The position numbers and the translations under genes were made by a program. Shown piece by piece: positions 11,342 to 21,713 of a DNA stretch of 64,000 nt. Origin of the DNA: a cyanobacterium endosymbiont of Rhopalodia gibberula (GTDB lineage Bacteria > Cyanobacteriota > Cyanobacteriia > Cyanobacteriales > Microcystaceae); contig NZ_AP018341.1 in the NCBI RefSeq assembly GCF_003574135.1, positions 2,641,740 through 2,705,739 of the forward strand, read 5' to 3'. Each line of letters opens with the position of its first letter. Position 1 is the first letter of the stretch. The notes under the pieces are model-generated. The model was not told the origin of the DNA. It made no database searches and saw only the letters and a program-made list of their open reading frames with translations.

Positions 11342-12053
11342 ATGCATTACTCACTCTTTAATCGCTTTTAAGAAACCTTTCTGGGTAGTTTAATTGGTAT
11401 GAATATTAGCCATACTTTTCCATTACATCCTTGGTGGCTTTTTCTAAGTCAAGCAATAACAAAGCGGTTTACCAAAAAGGGAAGATTATCACTTGAAGAT
11501 TGGTCAGCAATGACCGATAAGCTATTTTTTTTACAAATAATTGTGAGTCACCTAACACAGGGGAACTCGTACTGGGGACGTTATCCTTGATAGTCTTTTC
11601 CATGACGCTTCCAGTCTATTATAGAAGCAATTACATAGCTTAGTTGTCAAATGGAAATCTTCTCCAGAAACACTACAAGAGATGATGGTTTGAGGAGAAT
11701 TAATTGCCCTTATCTTGACAGAAAACCTCGAGATTAGGAGCATACTTTCTCAACAACTAACCTATTATCACAATCAACCTAATTCTCGTTTGAGAGACTC
11801 CTTAAAACGAGTAGAATTTTTCTTGCAACTGAAAACTTCTCTAGAACAGGTAATTGACTATTTTTATCAACCAATACTTTTATAACAATCAGCTTTACCT
11901 TTAGCAATCTATTGTTTTACAGTTACACCAAAAGATTTCTCAGTTGCGGTTCTTAGAGCCACTCAAACCCAATCTCAGGTTGTTACCGCCTTAGTAGGAG
12001 CACTAGCCGGAGCATACAATAGTTGTTTTGGTATTCCCCCCACTGGCAGTTAG
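11342..12053 (+). pseudogene. decayed ADP-ribosylglycohydrolase family gene
   Basis: The frame opens MHYSLFNRF, hits a stop, then continues ETFLGSLIG, matching the RFRGTLLGxxIG start common to cyanobacterial ADP-ribosylglycohydrolase-like proteins. After several stops and frameshifts the C-terminus is again clear: SALPLAIYCFTVTPKDFSVA, then VLRATQTQSQVVTALVGAL and AGAYNSCFGIPP, the last being the metal-site region of the family. The start and end are both visible but the middle is broken, so the gene is inactive. Intact members remove ADP-ribose from proteins or related adducts. Confidence 0.7.
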
Positions 12054-12158
12054 CTTTAAGCAAAAAAAGAAACAATCAATTAATGAACCACATCATTCCT
12101 AGTCTATAGGATAATATGGACTAGGAGCGACTCTCGAAGTAAAGTTGAGCTAAATTTT

Positions 12159-12183
12159 AACACTAAGTTGTCAACTTAGTGTT
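12159..12183. repeat. palindrome, 12-base arms
   Basis: Exact 12-base arms surround a single T. It lies about 100 bases after the dead ADP-ribosylglycohydrolase gene. A partial direct repeat of its right half follows. Confidence 0.7.
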
Positions 12184-12261
12184 GTCAACTCGCCTTGGGT
12201 CGGGCAAAAACGCTCACATGTGAAACTCGTTTTCCAAAAAGAATATTGGCTCTCCTAAAGA

Positions 12262-12433
12262 AGACTATAATAAACTAGTAGCTGATAACTTCCAAAAATC
12301 TTAGCCTAATTATATTCTATAACTCCAAAAACCCAATCTATATAAAAATAAAATTTTTGGAATCTTTGGAAGCCTTGCAAAGCAAGACCTTTATCCCTTG
12401 TCTATGTGTAATTTTTTTACAACTAGTCTAGAA
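12262..12433 (+). repeat. dispersed ~180-bp repeat, copy A
   Basis: By eye this stretch aligns with 42183-42362 and more loosely with 43934-44110, all in the same orientation. The best shared block begins TATAACTCCAAAAACCCAAT (12319 onward) and continues through an A/T block to AGCCTTGCAAAGCAAG. The edges carry AGACTA at the left and CTAGTCTAGAAG at the right, which could be the remains of short terminal inverted repeats. It may be an old MITE or insertion-sequence scar. Confidence 0.5.
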
Positions 12434-12624
12434 GAGTCGTAATACCTAAAACCAAATCCATTTCCAGAGAGAAACAGTAAAGTAGTTAAAGACGTCGGTG
12501 ATTCAATTGAGATTGTTTTGTCATGGCCGAGTTTCAAGGTAGATCTACCCTAGTTTAATTTAGTGGCGTATTTCTTAGGGCTCTCTATTACGCTTCTAAT
12601 ATCTTTTCAGCGACCTCACATACG

Positions 12625-15087
12625 ATGAAAAAGCTTCATTTAACCAAAAGCCTAGATAAATGGCGTAAAAACTACCAAAATTTTAGTTTTTCGCTTTTGA
12701 GGAATATTGATGCTTCACCTATGCCCCACAAGTCTCAGTTGAACCATGCTCCTAATTTTTTTCAAAAATTGCATAGCTCATCATCCTTGAGAAAAATTCA
12801 CCCACCCATGATGTGGGGGTTAGCGATTATATCCTTGACTAGTGTAATTAGTTATCGTTTTTACAATCAACCGAAACTAGCTGTAGGAACTATTTCTCCA
12901 GTAACCATTATCGCTCCTGAGGACGGAACTTTTGAAGATCTCAAAACTACTGAGGAAAAACGAAAAGAAGTTCGCACTGGGATCATTCCTGTATTACAAC
13001 GGGATGTCAAATTAACCAGTCAGCTGGAATTGACTGTGAAAGAAGCGTTGGTCAGTATGCAACAATTACGAAATATAAGTAATCCTTTTCCTGTAGCTAG
13101 TGTTCAACAGCTTCCCTTGCCTACCCAACAAAATTTACGAGCTTTTTCCGAGCAGGACTGGCAAAAAGTTTTAAATGTGGCTAAAGCCCAGTTAATTCCT
13201 AATGATATTGACAATTTATCTGAGAAAATCTCCGAATTATCTCCTGATTTTAAAAAAGTCTTAACTGAGCTCAAAGACTATCGGCAAACCACTACAGGAA
13301 CAGAATTCCAAACCTTTTTAGAAAAGATGAGCCAAGCTCGTCAACGGTATAGTAAGGCTAAATCAATTTTAGCTGGTGTTAGAAGTCCTTACCTATCACT
13401 AGAGATAGCTGTTGCTTTTCTCGACTTAGATGAGTCTACTTGGAAAAATACTCAAAAAGCACTACTCAACACCACTGAAAAAATTTTGATTCAAGGGATT
13501 CCAGCCGGAATGCCCAATAATCTTTTGCAAGATATTCTTAAAATACAATTTGATCCGTCAATACCTTTATCCAGCAAGATAATGGGACAAAAACTGCTCA
13601 TGTCTGTATTTCAAAATCGACATAATTTAACGATAGATAGAGAAGAAACTAAAAGACAGGCTGAACAAGCGGCTCAAGCCGTAGAACCAGTAATTGTTGA
13701 AATTCAAGAGGGAGATGTCATTGTCAAAGCTAATGAAACGATCAGCCAAGCAGATTTTATCTTACTCGACAGCTTTGGGTTAAGTCGCCGAGGCATCAAT
13801 TGGTTAGGATTAGGAATTTCTGTGATTCTAGTGGCAGGAGGAGTGACAGTTTTTTGCATGGTGACTCGTCATGTTCATCGTCCGATGCGTCGCCGCGATC
13901 ATTTTTTACTGTGTTTATTAAGCTTAAGTACCCCCTTTCTGGCAATTTTTAATCTGGGTTACACTAATTTGCCGGCTGTCGGATTATTGACAAGTAGTTT
14001 CTATGGACCTACCTTAGCAGTTACTCAAGTTTTATTATTAAGTGGTTTATCGACATTTACTGCAGGAACAGTAAATTGGAGTTATGTTTTGGCAGGAACT
14101 GCGGGAGGCTTATTGTCCGGGGTAATGGCTGGACGACTCCGTTCACGAGATGAATTAGCCCGTTTAGGAGGAGGGGTTGGCATTGTTCAAGGAGGCTTTT
14201 ACTTTCTTATTTACCTAATTATCGCACCGGTGGCGGGGACAATTTGGTCAGCCGTGTTGCCAGGAGCAATTATTTATGGTCTATCTGGGTTTCTTTGGAG
14301 TGTCATGGCTTTAGGAATTTCTCCTTATCTAGAACGTTTGTTTGATTTGGTGACTCCCATTCGGTTAGTAGAATTGGCTAACCCTAATTGCCCTTTGCTA
14401 AAACGATTATCGACCGAAACGCCGGGAACGTTTCAACATACCCTATTTGTGGCTTGTTTGGCTGAAGCAGCCGCTAGAGAACTTCATTGTAATGTCGAGT
14501 TGGTAAGGACGGGAACCTTATATCACGATATTGGGAAAATGCATGACCCTTTGGGATTTATTGAAAATCAAATGGGTGCGCCTAATAAACACGATGAAAT
14601 TAACGATCCTTGGCAAAGTGTGGAAATCATAAAAAAGCATGTTACTGAAGGGTTAGTCATGGCTCGTAAGTACGGTTTACCACGAGTGATTCGAAATTTT
14701 ATTCCTGAACATCAAGGAAAGTTGTTAATTTCCTATTTTTATTATCAGGCTAAACAACAGGCAGAAAAAGACGGAGAAAAACTCATTTGTGAAGAAAAGT
14801 TTCGCTATGAAGGTCCCATTCCTCAGTCACGAGAAACGGGGATTGTGATGTTGGCTGATGGCTGTGAAGCAGCGTTACGATCTTTGAAAGAAACTACCCC
14901 GGAAACAGCTTTAGCCATGATTCATAAAATTTTTAAAGCTCGATGGCGAGATAATCAATTGAAGGATTCAGGAATTAAATATGAGGAGCTACCTATCATT
15001 GCTGAGGTGTTTGTTAAGGTTTGGCAGCAATTCCATCATCAAAGAATTGTGTATCCTAAAGCTGCTTTAGAACCTCAGGGAAAGTAA
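12625..15087 (+). CDS. 7TM-HD membrane phosphodiesterase (PgpH/YqfF-like)
   Basis: Membrane-bound HD-superfamily protein. Characterised relatives (PgpH) hydrolyse the signal nucleotide c-di-AMP; that activity here is inferred. The order of parts is: a cytoplasmic N-terminus, one membrane segment near residues 64-80, an extracytoplasmic 7TMR-HDED region of about 300 residues, a bundle of seven membrane helices at about 390-590, and a C-terminal HD domain. Metal ligands are visible as HTLFV and GTLYHDIGKM with a later PEHQG motif. At 820 residues it is full length. It stands alone upstream of the dnaJ cluster, about 250 bases before it. I chose the first ATG; the shorter ATG at codon 33 is possible. 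Confidence 0.92.
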   Translation: MKKLHLTKSLDKWRKNYQNFSFSLLRNIDASPMPHKSQLNHAPNFFQKLHSSSSLRKIHPPMMWGLAIISLTSVISYRFYNQPKLAVGTISPVTIIAPEDGTFEDLKTTEEKRKEVRTGIIPVLQRDVKLTSQLELTVKEALVSMQQLRNISNPFPVASVQQLPLPTQQNLRAFSEQDWQKVLNVAKAQLIPNDIDNLSEKISELSPDFKKVLTELKDYRQTTTGTEFQTFLEKMSQARQRYSKAKSILAGVRSPYLSLEIAVAFLDLDESTWKNTQKALLNTTEKILIQGIPAGMPNNLLQDILKIQFDPSIPLSSKIMGQKLLMSVFQNRHNLTIDREETKRQAEQAAQAVEPVIVEIQEGDVIVKANETISQADFILLDSFGLSRRGINWLGLGISVILVAGGVTVFCMVTRHVHRPMRRRDHFLLCLLSLSTPFLAIFNLGYTNLPAVGLLTSSFYGPTLAVTQVLLLSGLSTFTAGTVNWSYVLAGTAGGLLSGVMAGRLRSRDELARLGGGVGIVQGGFYFLIYLIIAPVAGTIWSAVLPGAIIYGLSGFLWSVMALGISPYLERLFDLVTPIRLVELANPNCPLLKRLSTETPGTFQHTLFVACLAEAAARELHCNVELVRTGTLYHDIGKMHDPLGFIENQMGAPNKHDEINDPWQSVEIIKKHVTEGLVMARKYGLPRVIRNFIPEHQGKLLISYFYYQAKQQAEKDGEKLICEEKFRYEGPIPQSRETGIVMLADGCEAALRSLKETTPETALAMIHKIFKARWRDNQLKDSGIKYEELPIIAEVFVKVWQQFHHQRIVYPKAALEPQGK

Positions 15088-15338
15088 ACTGATAGGAGTT
15101 TGGGGCTTACTCTATATGCTTTTGGTGTTATAACAAATTAATTGTTTAAAATTTTTCCTAACAAAACACTAAACTAATATGCGTAAGGAGTTAAAAAACA
15201 AAACTCTGAATATTCAACTTACAGACTCTTAAAACCTGAAGACCAAAACCTGATGATGTTTTCTTGGCGATAGTTTGCTAAAGTAAAAATCAAGCTTATC
15301 TCTAAAACCAATAGCCCAATAATTGCGATCAATACCCT

Positions 15339-16466
15339 ATGTCAGGTGACTACTACGAAATCCTTGGTGTCTCTCGTAATGCCAAGAAAGAAGAAATTAA
15401 ACGTGCTTATCGCCGTCTAGCGCGCCAATACCATCCCGACATCAATAAAGAATCGGTGGCAGAAGAACGTTTCAAAGAGATTAACCGCGCTTACGAAATC
15501 CTATCAGAACCAGAGACTCGTGCCAAATACGATCAATTTGGGGAAGCCGGAGTCAGTGGTGCTGGAGCCGCCGGATTTGATTATGGTGATATGGGGGGCT
15601 TCGCTGATATTTTTGAAACTATCTTCAGTGGTTTTGGTGGTGGAGTAGGAACCGGAACAACCCGTCGTGGTAGTGCTCCTAGCAGAGGAGATGATCTCCG
15701 ACTTGATTTAAAACTCGGTTTTAGTGAGGCAGTATTTGGGGGCGAAAAAGAAATCCGAATTCCTCATTTAGAAAACTGTCAGGTTTGTAATGGTAGCGGA
15801 GCTAAACCAGGAACTGGATCTCGGACCTGTTCCACCTGTGACGGACAGGGACAGGTCCGAAGGGCAACCCGTACCCCCTTTGGGAGTTTTGCTCAAGTCT
15901 CCGCTTGTCCCACTTGTAATGGGTCCGGAGAAGTTATTGAAGAAAAATGTGAAGCTTGCGGGGGCAGTGGACGCAAACAAGAAACAAAAAAACTTAAAAT
16001 TACGATCCCTGCTGGTGTTGATAACGGCACCCGCCTGAGGGTGGCTAAAGAAGGGGATGCAGGAATGAGAGGAGGGACCCCAGGCGATCTCTATGTCTAC
16101 CTGTTCGTAGCAGCCGACAAGGATTTCACTCGTGAGGGAATGAATATCCGCTCAGAAATTACCATCAGTTATCTGCAAGCGATCCTAGGTTGTACTCTCG
16201 AAATAAATACTGTCGACGGTCTTCAGGAGTTGAAAATTCCCGCAGGGATTCAACCTAACACAGAATTGATGCTTGAAGATCGAGGGGTTCCTAAATTAGG
16301 GAACTCTTCCATTCGAGGGGATCATTTGATTACTGTGAAAATCTCAATTCCTACCCGCATTAATACGGAAGAACGAGAACTTCTCGAGCAACTGGCACAC
16401 ATTAAAGGCAAAAATAATGGTAAAGGCGGTTTAGAAGGCTTCTTAGGTAGTTTGTTTCATAAATAA
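15339..16466 (+). CDS. dnaJ: chaperone protein DnaJ
   Basis: Classical type I J-protein of 375 residues. It has a J-domain with HPD (QYHPDINKE), a Gly/Phe-rich linker at about 70-115, and four zinc-binding repeats ([32 protein letters not shown]) at about 146-212. Two C-terminal client-binding domains follow. In free-living relatives it usually sits after grpE and dnaK; those genes are not in front of it here, and a 7TM-HD gene is instead. The next genes (TusA-like, rsgA) run in the same direction and may form its operon. Together with the zinc-less J-protein at 3209-4102 the window has two DnaJ types. Confidence 0.96.
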   Translation: MSGDYYEILGVSRNAKKEEIKRAYRRLARQYHPDINKESVAEERFKEINRAYEILSEPETRAKYDQFGEAGVSGAGAAGFDYGDMGGFADIFETIFSGFGGGVGTGTTRRGSAPSRGDDLRLDLKLGFSEAVFGGEKEIRIPHLENCQVCNGSGAKPGTGSRTCSTCDGQGQVRRATRTPFGSFAQVSACPTCNGSGEVIEEKCEACGGSGRKQETKKLKITIPAGVDNGTRLRVAKEGDAGMRGGTPGDLYVYLFVAADKDFTREGMNIRSEITISYLQAILGCTLEINTVDGLQELKIPAGIQPNTELMLEDRGVPKLGNSSIRGDHLITVKISIPTRINTEERELLEQLAHIKGKNNGKGGLEGFLGSLFHK

Positions 16467-16604
16467 ACTCACTAATCTGAGTTCGGTGTTAAGAGTTCGG
16501 AATTAGGAGTCGTGATTTTTCAAAATTTAATTGTCTAATATCAAACTCAGCTTATTAGAAAAGCAAAAGATGACGGGTGAACGTCCAACGGGGGTATTCT
16601 AAAA

Positions 16605-16844
16605 ATGAATCAAATAACTACCGAGATTCCTTTACTCGATTTGCGAGGCACTCCATGTCCCATCAACTTTGTTCGCACTAAACTAAAATTACAACAGATG
16701 TCCCCTGGTTTGTTACTAGAAGTATGGCTTGATCCAGGGGAACCCATTGAACAAGTTCCCGATAGTCTAACCATAGAAGGCTATCATATTAAGATTATTG
16801 AAGATCGTCAGGACTTTTTTTCCTTGAAAGTCTATCGTCTCTAG
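16605..16844 (+). CDS. TusA/SirA-like sulfur-carrier family protein
   Basis: Small protein of 79 residues with the family signature LDLRGTPCPINFVRTKLKL at about residues 12-30. The Cys in CPIN would carry the persulfide in sulfur-transfer members. The fourth residue of the usual CPxP motif is Asn rather than Pro. TusA proteins pass sulfur to partners for tRNA thiolation or cofactor synthesis. The partner is not evident; mnmA at 42710 would be a possible client but is far away. It lies between dnaJ and rsgA, 138 bases after dnaJ and 31 bases before rsgA, so co-transcription with rsgA is likely. Confidence 0.85.
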   Translation: MNQITTEIPLLDLRGTPCPINFVRTKLKLQQMSPGLLLEVWLDPGEPIEQVPDSLTIEGYHIKIIEDRQDFFSLKVYRL

Positions 16845-16875
16845 AGCGAGTTATTAATCTATAGTCTATTATTTT

Positions 16876-18003
16876 GTGAGTGATTCTATCTATCGTGATG
16901 TTACTCCCCATTCGACTTTATCTCGACCTTTGGGGACAATAGTTGCCGCGCAAGCAAATTTCTATCAGGTTCGCTTAGATCAACCATCTGAAGTAGTTAA
17001 TTATGAACCATCTTTCTCCTTATTATGTACCCGACGCACTCGTTTAAAGAAAATTGGTCAAAAGGTGATGGTAGGCGATCGTGTGGTCATCGAAGAACCT
17101 GACTATCAAGATAGACAGGGGGCGATCGCTCAAGTTCTTCCTCGTAAAACAGAACTCTCCAGGCCTCCTGTAGCCAATGCTGACCAAATACTCGTAGTGT
17201 TTGCTTTAGAAAATCCTCCCCTCGATCTCTGGCAATTAAGTCGGTTTTTAGTGAAAGCCGAATCAACATCTTTATCCTTATGTTTGTGTTTAAATAAATT
17301 AGATTTGATCGTCGAAGATAAACGAAAAAAATGGCAAGAACGTATGGAACAATGGGGCTATAACCCTTCTTTTATTAGTATAAAAAATCATCAGGGTTTA
17401 GAAGAGTTAAACACTCGTCTACAAGGTAAAATAACTATCCTAGCAGGTCCTTCAGGGGTCGGTAAATCTAGTTTAATTAACACTTTAATCCCAGAAGTTT
17501 ACCAAAGGGTAGCCAAGGTTTCAGGAAAACTCCACAAAGGTCGTCATACCACCCGTAGTGTCGAATTATTTGAACTTCCCGGGGGAGGATTTTTGGCAGA
17601 TACTCCTGGCTTTAATCAACCTGATCTTGACTGTTGTCCACAGGAATTAGTTTTATATTTTCCCGAAGCAAAACGGCAACTTAAAACAGGTAGTTGTCAA
17701 TTTAACGATTGTTTGCATCGGGGAGAACCTGATTGCATCATTAATGATGATTGGGAACGATACGAACATTATTCAACCTTTCTGAAAGAAGCCATTAATA
17801 GAAAAAAAACTAGGGATAAAATAGGAGAACAAGAATCAAATTTGAAGTTGAAAATAAAAACTTCGGGACAGGAACATTACGAACCTAAGTTAGAAAGCAA
17901 AAAATATCGCCTTCGTTCCCGTCGAGACAAACATCAGACCTTACAGGGATTATATAATCAACAAAGCTTAGCAGAAATTGCTCACAGAGACGAAGACTTA
18001 TAA
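16876..18003 (+). CDS. rsgA: ribosome small-subunit GTPase RsgA
   Basis: Late-stage 30S assembly GTPase. It has the circularly permuted order typical of the family: an OB-fold domain first, then the G4 motif NKLD, the P-loop GPSGVGKSSLIN, and the G3 motif DTPGFNQPD. The zinc-binding C-terminal domain reads CQFNDCLHRGEPDC. The gene starts with GTG 31 bases after the preceding gene, and no better ATG is nearby. The 375-residue product is a little longer than average because of a charged C-terminal tail rich in Lys and Glu after the zinc domain. Confidence 0.95.
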   Translation: MSDSIYRDVTPHSTLSRPLGTIVAAQANFYQVRLDQPSEVVNYEPSFSLLCTRRTRLKKIGQKVMVGDRVVIEEPDYQDRQGAIAQVLPRKTELSRPPVANADQILVVFALENPPLDLWQLSRFLVKAESTSLSLCLCLNKLDLIVEDKRKKWQERMEQWGYNPSFISIKNHQGLEELNTRLQGKITILAGPSGVGKSSLINTLIPEVYQRVAKVSGKLHKGRHTTRSVELFELPGGGFLADTPGFNQPDLDCCPQELVLYFPEAKRQLKTGSCQFNDCLHRGEPDCIINDDWERYEHYSTFLKEAINRKKTRDKIGEQESNLKLKIKTSGQEHYEPKLESKKYRLRSRRDKHQTLQGLYNQQSLAEIAHRDEDL

Positions 18004-18777
18004 AAACGTATACGGACAATTAGCTTATTCGTTAATTTAAACCTCTCTCAAGCTAGGCTTAAGGGAGTTATTTGTTTAAAAAAAGTCAACGAATTTAGTC
18101 TAATTAAATGAGTTAGTTCTAAAAATTAGATTTAATAAATAAACACAAGAGATAAAGAAGTAGAAAATTTCAGAAAGACATCAAACTTAATTTTGAGATT
18201 AAACAACGATTTGAATAATCAAGAACTAGGGATTAATAACTCAGAGTTAAAAGCAATAACTTGAAGTTTACTGCAAGCAGATTGAAAATTTAGCAGTTAA
18301 AGGGACTGAAGAGATGTCTGGATGGAATTCTTCGATGCTATAAAGTAAATTACTTTATAACAAACGTAAAATCAACTAGGAGACAAATAAAAACATGGAG
18401 CCTCAAAGAAATCGCAGTCGACCGGCAACCCTGGAAGGACACGGCATAAGTTGCCCAAGATAGAAAATAAACTATTCAACTTGCGCGACATTTTGAATTT
18501 TATAAAAATGGGAACTTTGCGTTGCGTGTGTTATTCCATCAATTTTGTATTAAAAATTGAGTGAGTAAATCAAGTAATATGGTAAACGAGGTGAAATAAT
18601 GAAAATAAGGTTAGGTAAGGAAATCACCTGAAGGTAACTGGATCCTTACAAAATAAACCTCGATTCGTGAAACCTTGTCCTCAAAAGATTTTAGAGTCGG
18701 GGTCGTGGTAGCAATGAGCTACTGCAATAAGAGACTAAACAAGCATCACCAATAACTGCGATCTAGATAGAGTAACC
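18004..18777. other. spacer before serA
   Basis: No confirmed gene. A 22-codon ATG frame with a good upstream AGGAG lies at 18395-18463 and is listed separately. The 150 bases before serA are less AT-rich than the rest and may hold its promoter and leader. No known riboswitch motif was recognised. Confidence 0.5.
18395..18463 (+). pseudogene. short ORF, possibly the 5' stub of a lost gene
   Basis: An ATG frame of 22 codons starts MEPQRNRSRPATLEG and ends at TAG. AGGAG stands about 11 bases before the ATG, better placed than at many intact genes here. I do not recognise the protein. It may be the start of a gene whose remainder has decayed, or chance. Confidence 0.25.
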
Positions 18778-20355
18778 ATGGCAAAAGTTCTTGTATCCGA
18801 TACCATTGACAAGGCTGGAATCGATATCCTGTCTCAAGTAGCGCAAGTAGATATCAAAACCGGACTTCCTCCAGAAGAATTGGTCAGAATTATTCCTGAA
18901 TATAATGCCTTAATGCTTCGTTCAGGAACCCAAGTCACCAAAGCCATTATTGAAGCGGGAATCCAACTCAAAATCATCGGACGCGCCGGTGTTGGCGTTG
19001 ATAATATCGATGTTAAGGCAGCTACTCGCCAGGGCATTGTAGTGGTTAACTCCCCAGAAGGGAATACTATCGCGGCCGCTGAACATGCCCTAGCCATGAT
19101 GTTATCCTTATCTAGACACATTCCCGAAGCGAATCGGTCGGTTAAAGCCAAGAAATGGGATCGAAAAAAGTTTATTGGGGCTGAAGTTTACAAAAAAACC
19201 TTAGGGGTTATTGGGTTAGGAAAAATTGGTTCCCATGTGGTTAATGTTGCGAAATCCATGGGCATGAAATTATTGGCATTTGATCCTTTTATTTCTAAAG
19301 ATCGCGCCGATCAATTGGGTTGCACTCTGGTAGATCTGGATTTACTTTTTGCTGAATCCGATTATATTACTCTCCATATACCTAAAACTCCAGAGACTGC
19401 CCATCTAATCTCTACAGAAGCATTAAATAAAATGAAATCCACAGCTCGCTTGATTAATTGTGCCCGCGGTGGAATTATTGATGAGGCTGCCTTGGCTGAG
19501 GCGATTGCCAATAAAAAAATCGCTGGAGCCGCCCTAGACGTCTTTGAAGAAGAACCCCTCGGAGAATCTGAACTAAGAAAGTTTGATAATGTGCTTTTAA
19601 CCCCTCATTTAGGGGCTTCCACCGCCGAGGCGCAGGTGAATGTGTCCATTGATGTGGCTGAGCAAATTCGAGATGTGTTGTTGGGACTACCAGCCCGTTC
19701 AGCCGTTAATATCCCTGGACTGACTCCTGATGTCATGGAAAAATTGCGCCCCTACTTACAATTGGCCGAAACCTTAGGAAATTTGGTTGGACAATTGGCA
19801 GGAGGACGTATTGAAAGGTTAACAGTAAGGCTTCAGGGAGAATTGGCAACCAATAAAGGTCAGCCCCTTATTGTTGCTTCTATAAAAGGACTGCTATCCC
19901 GAGCTCTACGCGAACGAGTTAATTATGTTAATGCGGCCATCGAAGCAAAAGAACGAGGAATCAGAATTATTGAAACCCGTGATGCAACAATTCGGGACTA
20001 TTCTGGTTCCCTCCACCTATCAGCCCAGGGATCGATGGGAGAACATTCCGTAACAGGGGCACTGCTCAGTGACGGAGAAATTCGGATTACCGATGTGGAT
20101 GGTTTCCCAATTAACGTTCCTCCCAGTAACTATATGTTATTTACTGTACACCGCGATATGCCAGGGATTATCGGTAAAATTGGTTCTCTGCTTGGTAGTT
20201 TTAATGTGAATATTGCCAGTATGCAAGTAGGACGAAAAATCGTTCGTGGGGATGCGGTAATGGCTTTGAGTCTTGATGATCCCCTTCCTGATGGGTTACT
20301 GACAGAAATTACCAAAGTGGCCGGCATTCGAGATGCCTACACGGTCAAATTGTAG
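18778..20355 (+). CDS. serA: D-3-phosphoglycerate dehydrogenase
   Basis: Oxidises 3-phosphoglycerate to phosphohydroxypyruvate, the first committed step to serine. At 525 residues it is the long form. It has a substrate/nucleotide-binding half with the NAD motif GVIGLGKIGSHV at about residue 142, the catalytic stretch INCARGGIIDE, and HLGASTAEAQ containing the active-site His. An intervening domain follows, then a C-terminal ACT domain (about 450-525, starting near YMLFTVHRDMPG). The ACT domain suggests allosteric control by serine. prmA follows after about 100 bases in the same direction. Confidence 0.97.
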   Translation: MAKVLVSDTIDKAGIDILSQVAQVDIKTGLPPEELVRIIPEYNALMLRSGTQVTKAIIEAGIQLKIIGRAGVGVDNIDVKAATRQGIVVVNSPEGNTIAAAEHALAMMLSLSRHIPEANRSVKAKKWDRKKFIGAEVYKKTLGVIGLGKIGSHVVNVAKSMGMKLLAFDPFISKDRADQLGCTLVDLDLLFAESDYITLHIPKTPETAHLISTEALNKMKSTARLINCARGGIIDEAALAEAIANKKIAGAALDVFEEEPLGESELRKFDNVLLTPHLGASTAEAQVNVSIDVAEQIRDVLLGLPARSAVNIPGLTPDVMEKLRPYLQLAETLGNLVGQLAGGRIERLTVRLQGELATNKGQPLIVASIKGLLSRALRERVNYVNAAIEAKERGIRIIETRDATIRDYSGSLHLSAQGSMGEHSVTGALLSDGEIRITDVDGFPINVPPSNYMLFTVHRDMPGIIGKIGSLLGSFNVNIASMQVGRKIVRGDAVMALSLDDPLPDGLLTEITKVAGIRDAYTVKL

Positions 20356-20459
20356 TGTTGACACTCTCTATAGAAGATTTCCGTTTTGATCGAAAATCCT
20401 CTAGTAACACTTCAAATATCGATAATTTACTATTTCTCAGTCACTAACTTAAATCTTAA

Positions 20460-21350
20460 ATGTCAATGAGATGGTGGGAAATTAGCATCTTTTGTCACCC
20501 CAATTTAGAAGAGTCTATTTTTTGGAGGTTAGATCAATTTGGCTGTTCAAGCACTGCTAGAGAGATTAAGGGAAAATCATATCTAATTTACGCTTATATT
20601 CCTGAAATACAAGAATTTTCTCCGGATTTAGCAGATCTAGGGATAGAGCTGCAACGGGATGCTTTGCTTTCAGGATTTCCTCCACCATTAACCAGTTGGA
20701 AGTTGATTGATGAAGAAGACTGGGCTAGTAGCTGGAAGAAATATTGGCAACCGACAAAGGTGGGTGATCACTTTCTGATTTATCCGGCTTGGTTAACCCC
20801 CCCTCAAGAAAGTGATCGCTTCATTCTACGCCTTGATCCAGGAGCAGCTTTTGGCACAGGAACCCATGCCACCACGCAATTATGTCTAGAATCTTTAGAA
20901 ATGCGCTTGTCAGACATAACAAGGGAAACCATTGTGGCTGATATTGGCTCTGGCTCTGGTATTCTCTCGATTGGGGCAATTTTACTAGGAGCAGCTAAGC
21001 TTTATGCTGTGGATATCGACCCCTTGGCAATAAATGCTGCCCGTAATAACCGCCATCTCAATCAAATTCATCCGTCTATTTTAGTGATTAACCAAGGTAG
21101 TGTCCAAGAAATTTTAAATTTAGTTCCCGAAGGCGTAGACGGTATTTTATGTAATATTTTGTCCGAAGTTATTATTGAGCTAATTCCTCAACTGACAGCT
21201 TTAGCTAAACCTAACGCTTGGGGCATTCTCAGTGGCATTTTACTTGATCAATCTCAAGTGATCGTTGATATCCTCGAACAGTATGGCTGGGTTGTAACTG
21301 CTCTTTGCAAACAACAGGAATGGTGTTGTATTCAAATTCAACGAAGTTAG
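20460..21350 (+). CDS. prmA: ribosomal protein L11 methyltransferase
   Basis: SAM-dependent enzyme that methylates ribosomal protein L11. The methyltransferase core shows DIGSGSGILSIGA (SAM-binding motif I) and the family motif PGAAFGTGTHATTQLCL ahead of it, then NILSEVIIELIPQL downstream. The N-terminal L11-recognition domain starts WWEISIFC. Length is 296 residues, normal for the family. Two ATGs (20460 and 20466) fit equally well as start. It lies 104 bases behind serA. Confidence 0.94.
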   Translation: MSMRWWEISIFCHPNLEESIFWRLDQFGCSSTAREIKGKSYLIYAYIPEIQEFSPDLADLGIELQRDALLSGFPPPLTSWKLIDEEDWASSWKKYWQPTKVGDHFLIYPAWLTPPQESDRFILRLDPGAAFGTGTHATTQLCLESLEMRLSDITRETIVADIGSGSGILSIGAILLGAAKLYAVDIDPLAINAARNNRHLNQIHPSILVINQGSVQEILNLVPEGVDGILCNILSEVIIELIPQLTALAKPNAWGILSGILLDQSQVIVDILEQYGWVVTALCKQQEWCCIQIQRS

Positions 21351-21533
21351 TTAAATTTGAAGAACTAATGATAGGCATTAATGAAAGATTATTTGGGATA
21401 AACTTTGTCTGTCTCACTTATCTTCCGTTCTATTTGTTTTTACTGGCTCTGTGTCCATAAAATTTACAAATATAATCTGGTTTAACCGGACAGATTTAAC
21501 TATTTAAATGATTATTAACTACTTCCAATTTAT

Positions 21534-21713
21534 ATGGGTTTTTTAGCGGAAGCAAGGAAAAAATATTATAAACTTTATCATCTGCTAGTATGTAAGTCGG
21601 TAGTTTTAAATAAACGTCACAACAATATTTTATATCTTTATGACTTAGATGATTTATATCTTTATTTTTATTGTGGTTCTGGGTCTAATTCTCAGGTTGA
21701 GAGTCAACTTTGA
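21534..21713 (+). pseudogene. 59-codon open frame of unknown origin
   Basis: An ATG frame starting MGFLAEARKKYYKLY runs to a TGA-TAG pair. The composition (Leu, Tyr, Asp rich, with CGSGSNSQ near the end) looks protein-like, and it stays open through a region full of stops. I do not recognise it. It may be a truncated conserved hypothetical gene or a small intact one. Confidence 0.25.

Larger units (their letters stand above)
12054..12624. other. spacer with one copy of a dispersed repeat
   Basis: Contains a small palindrome at 12159-12183 and repeat copy A at 12262-12433. The last 180 bases are less AT-rich and probably hold the promoter of the following gene. No coding remnant recognised. 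Confidence 0.5.

Noticed and set aside
9353-17129. GCGATCGC octamers (HIP1) at 9353 and 17122
   Set aside because: HIP1 is a common cyanobacterial motif. Both copies are inside genes and I noticed no more, so there is nothing to explain beyond lineage.
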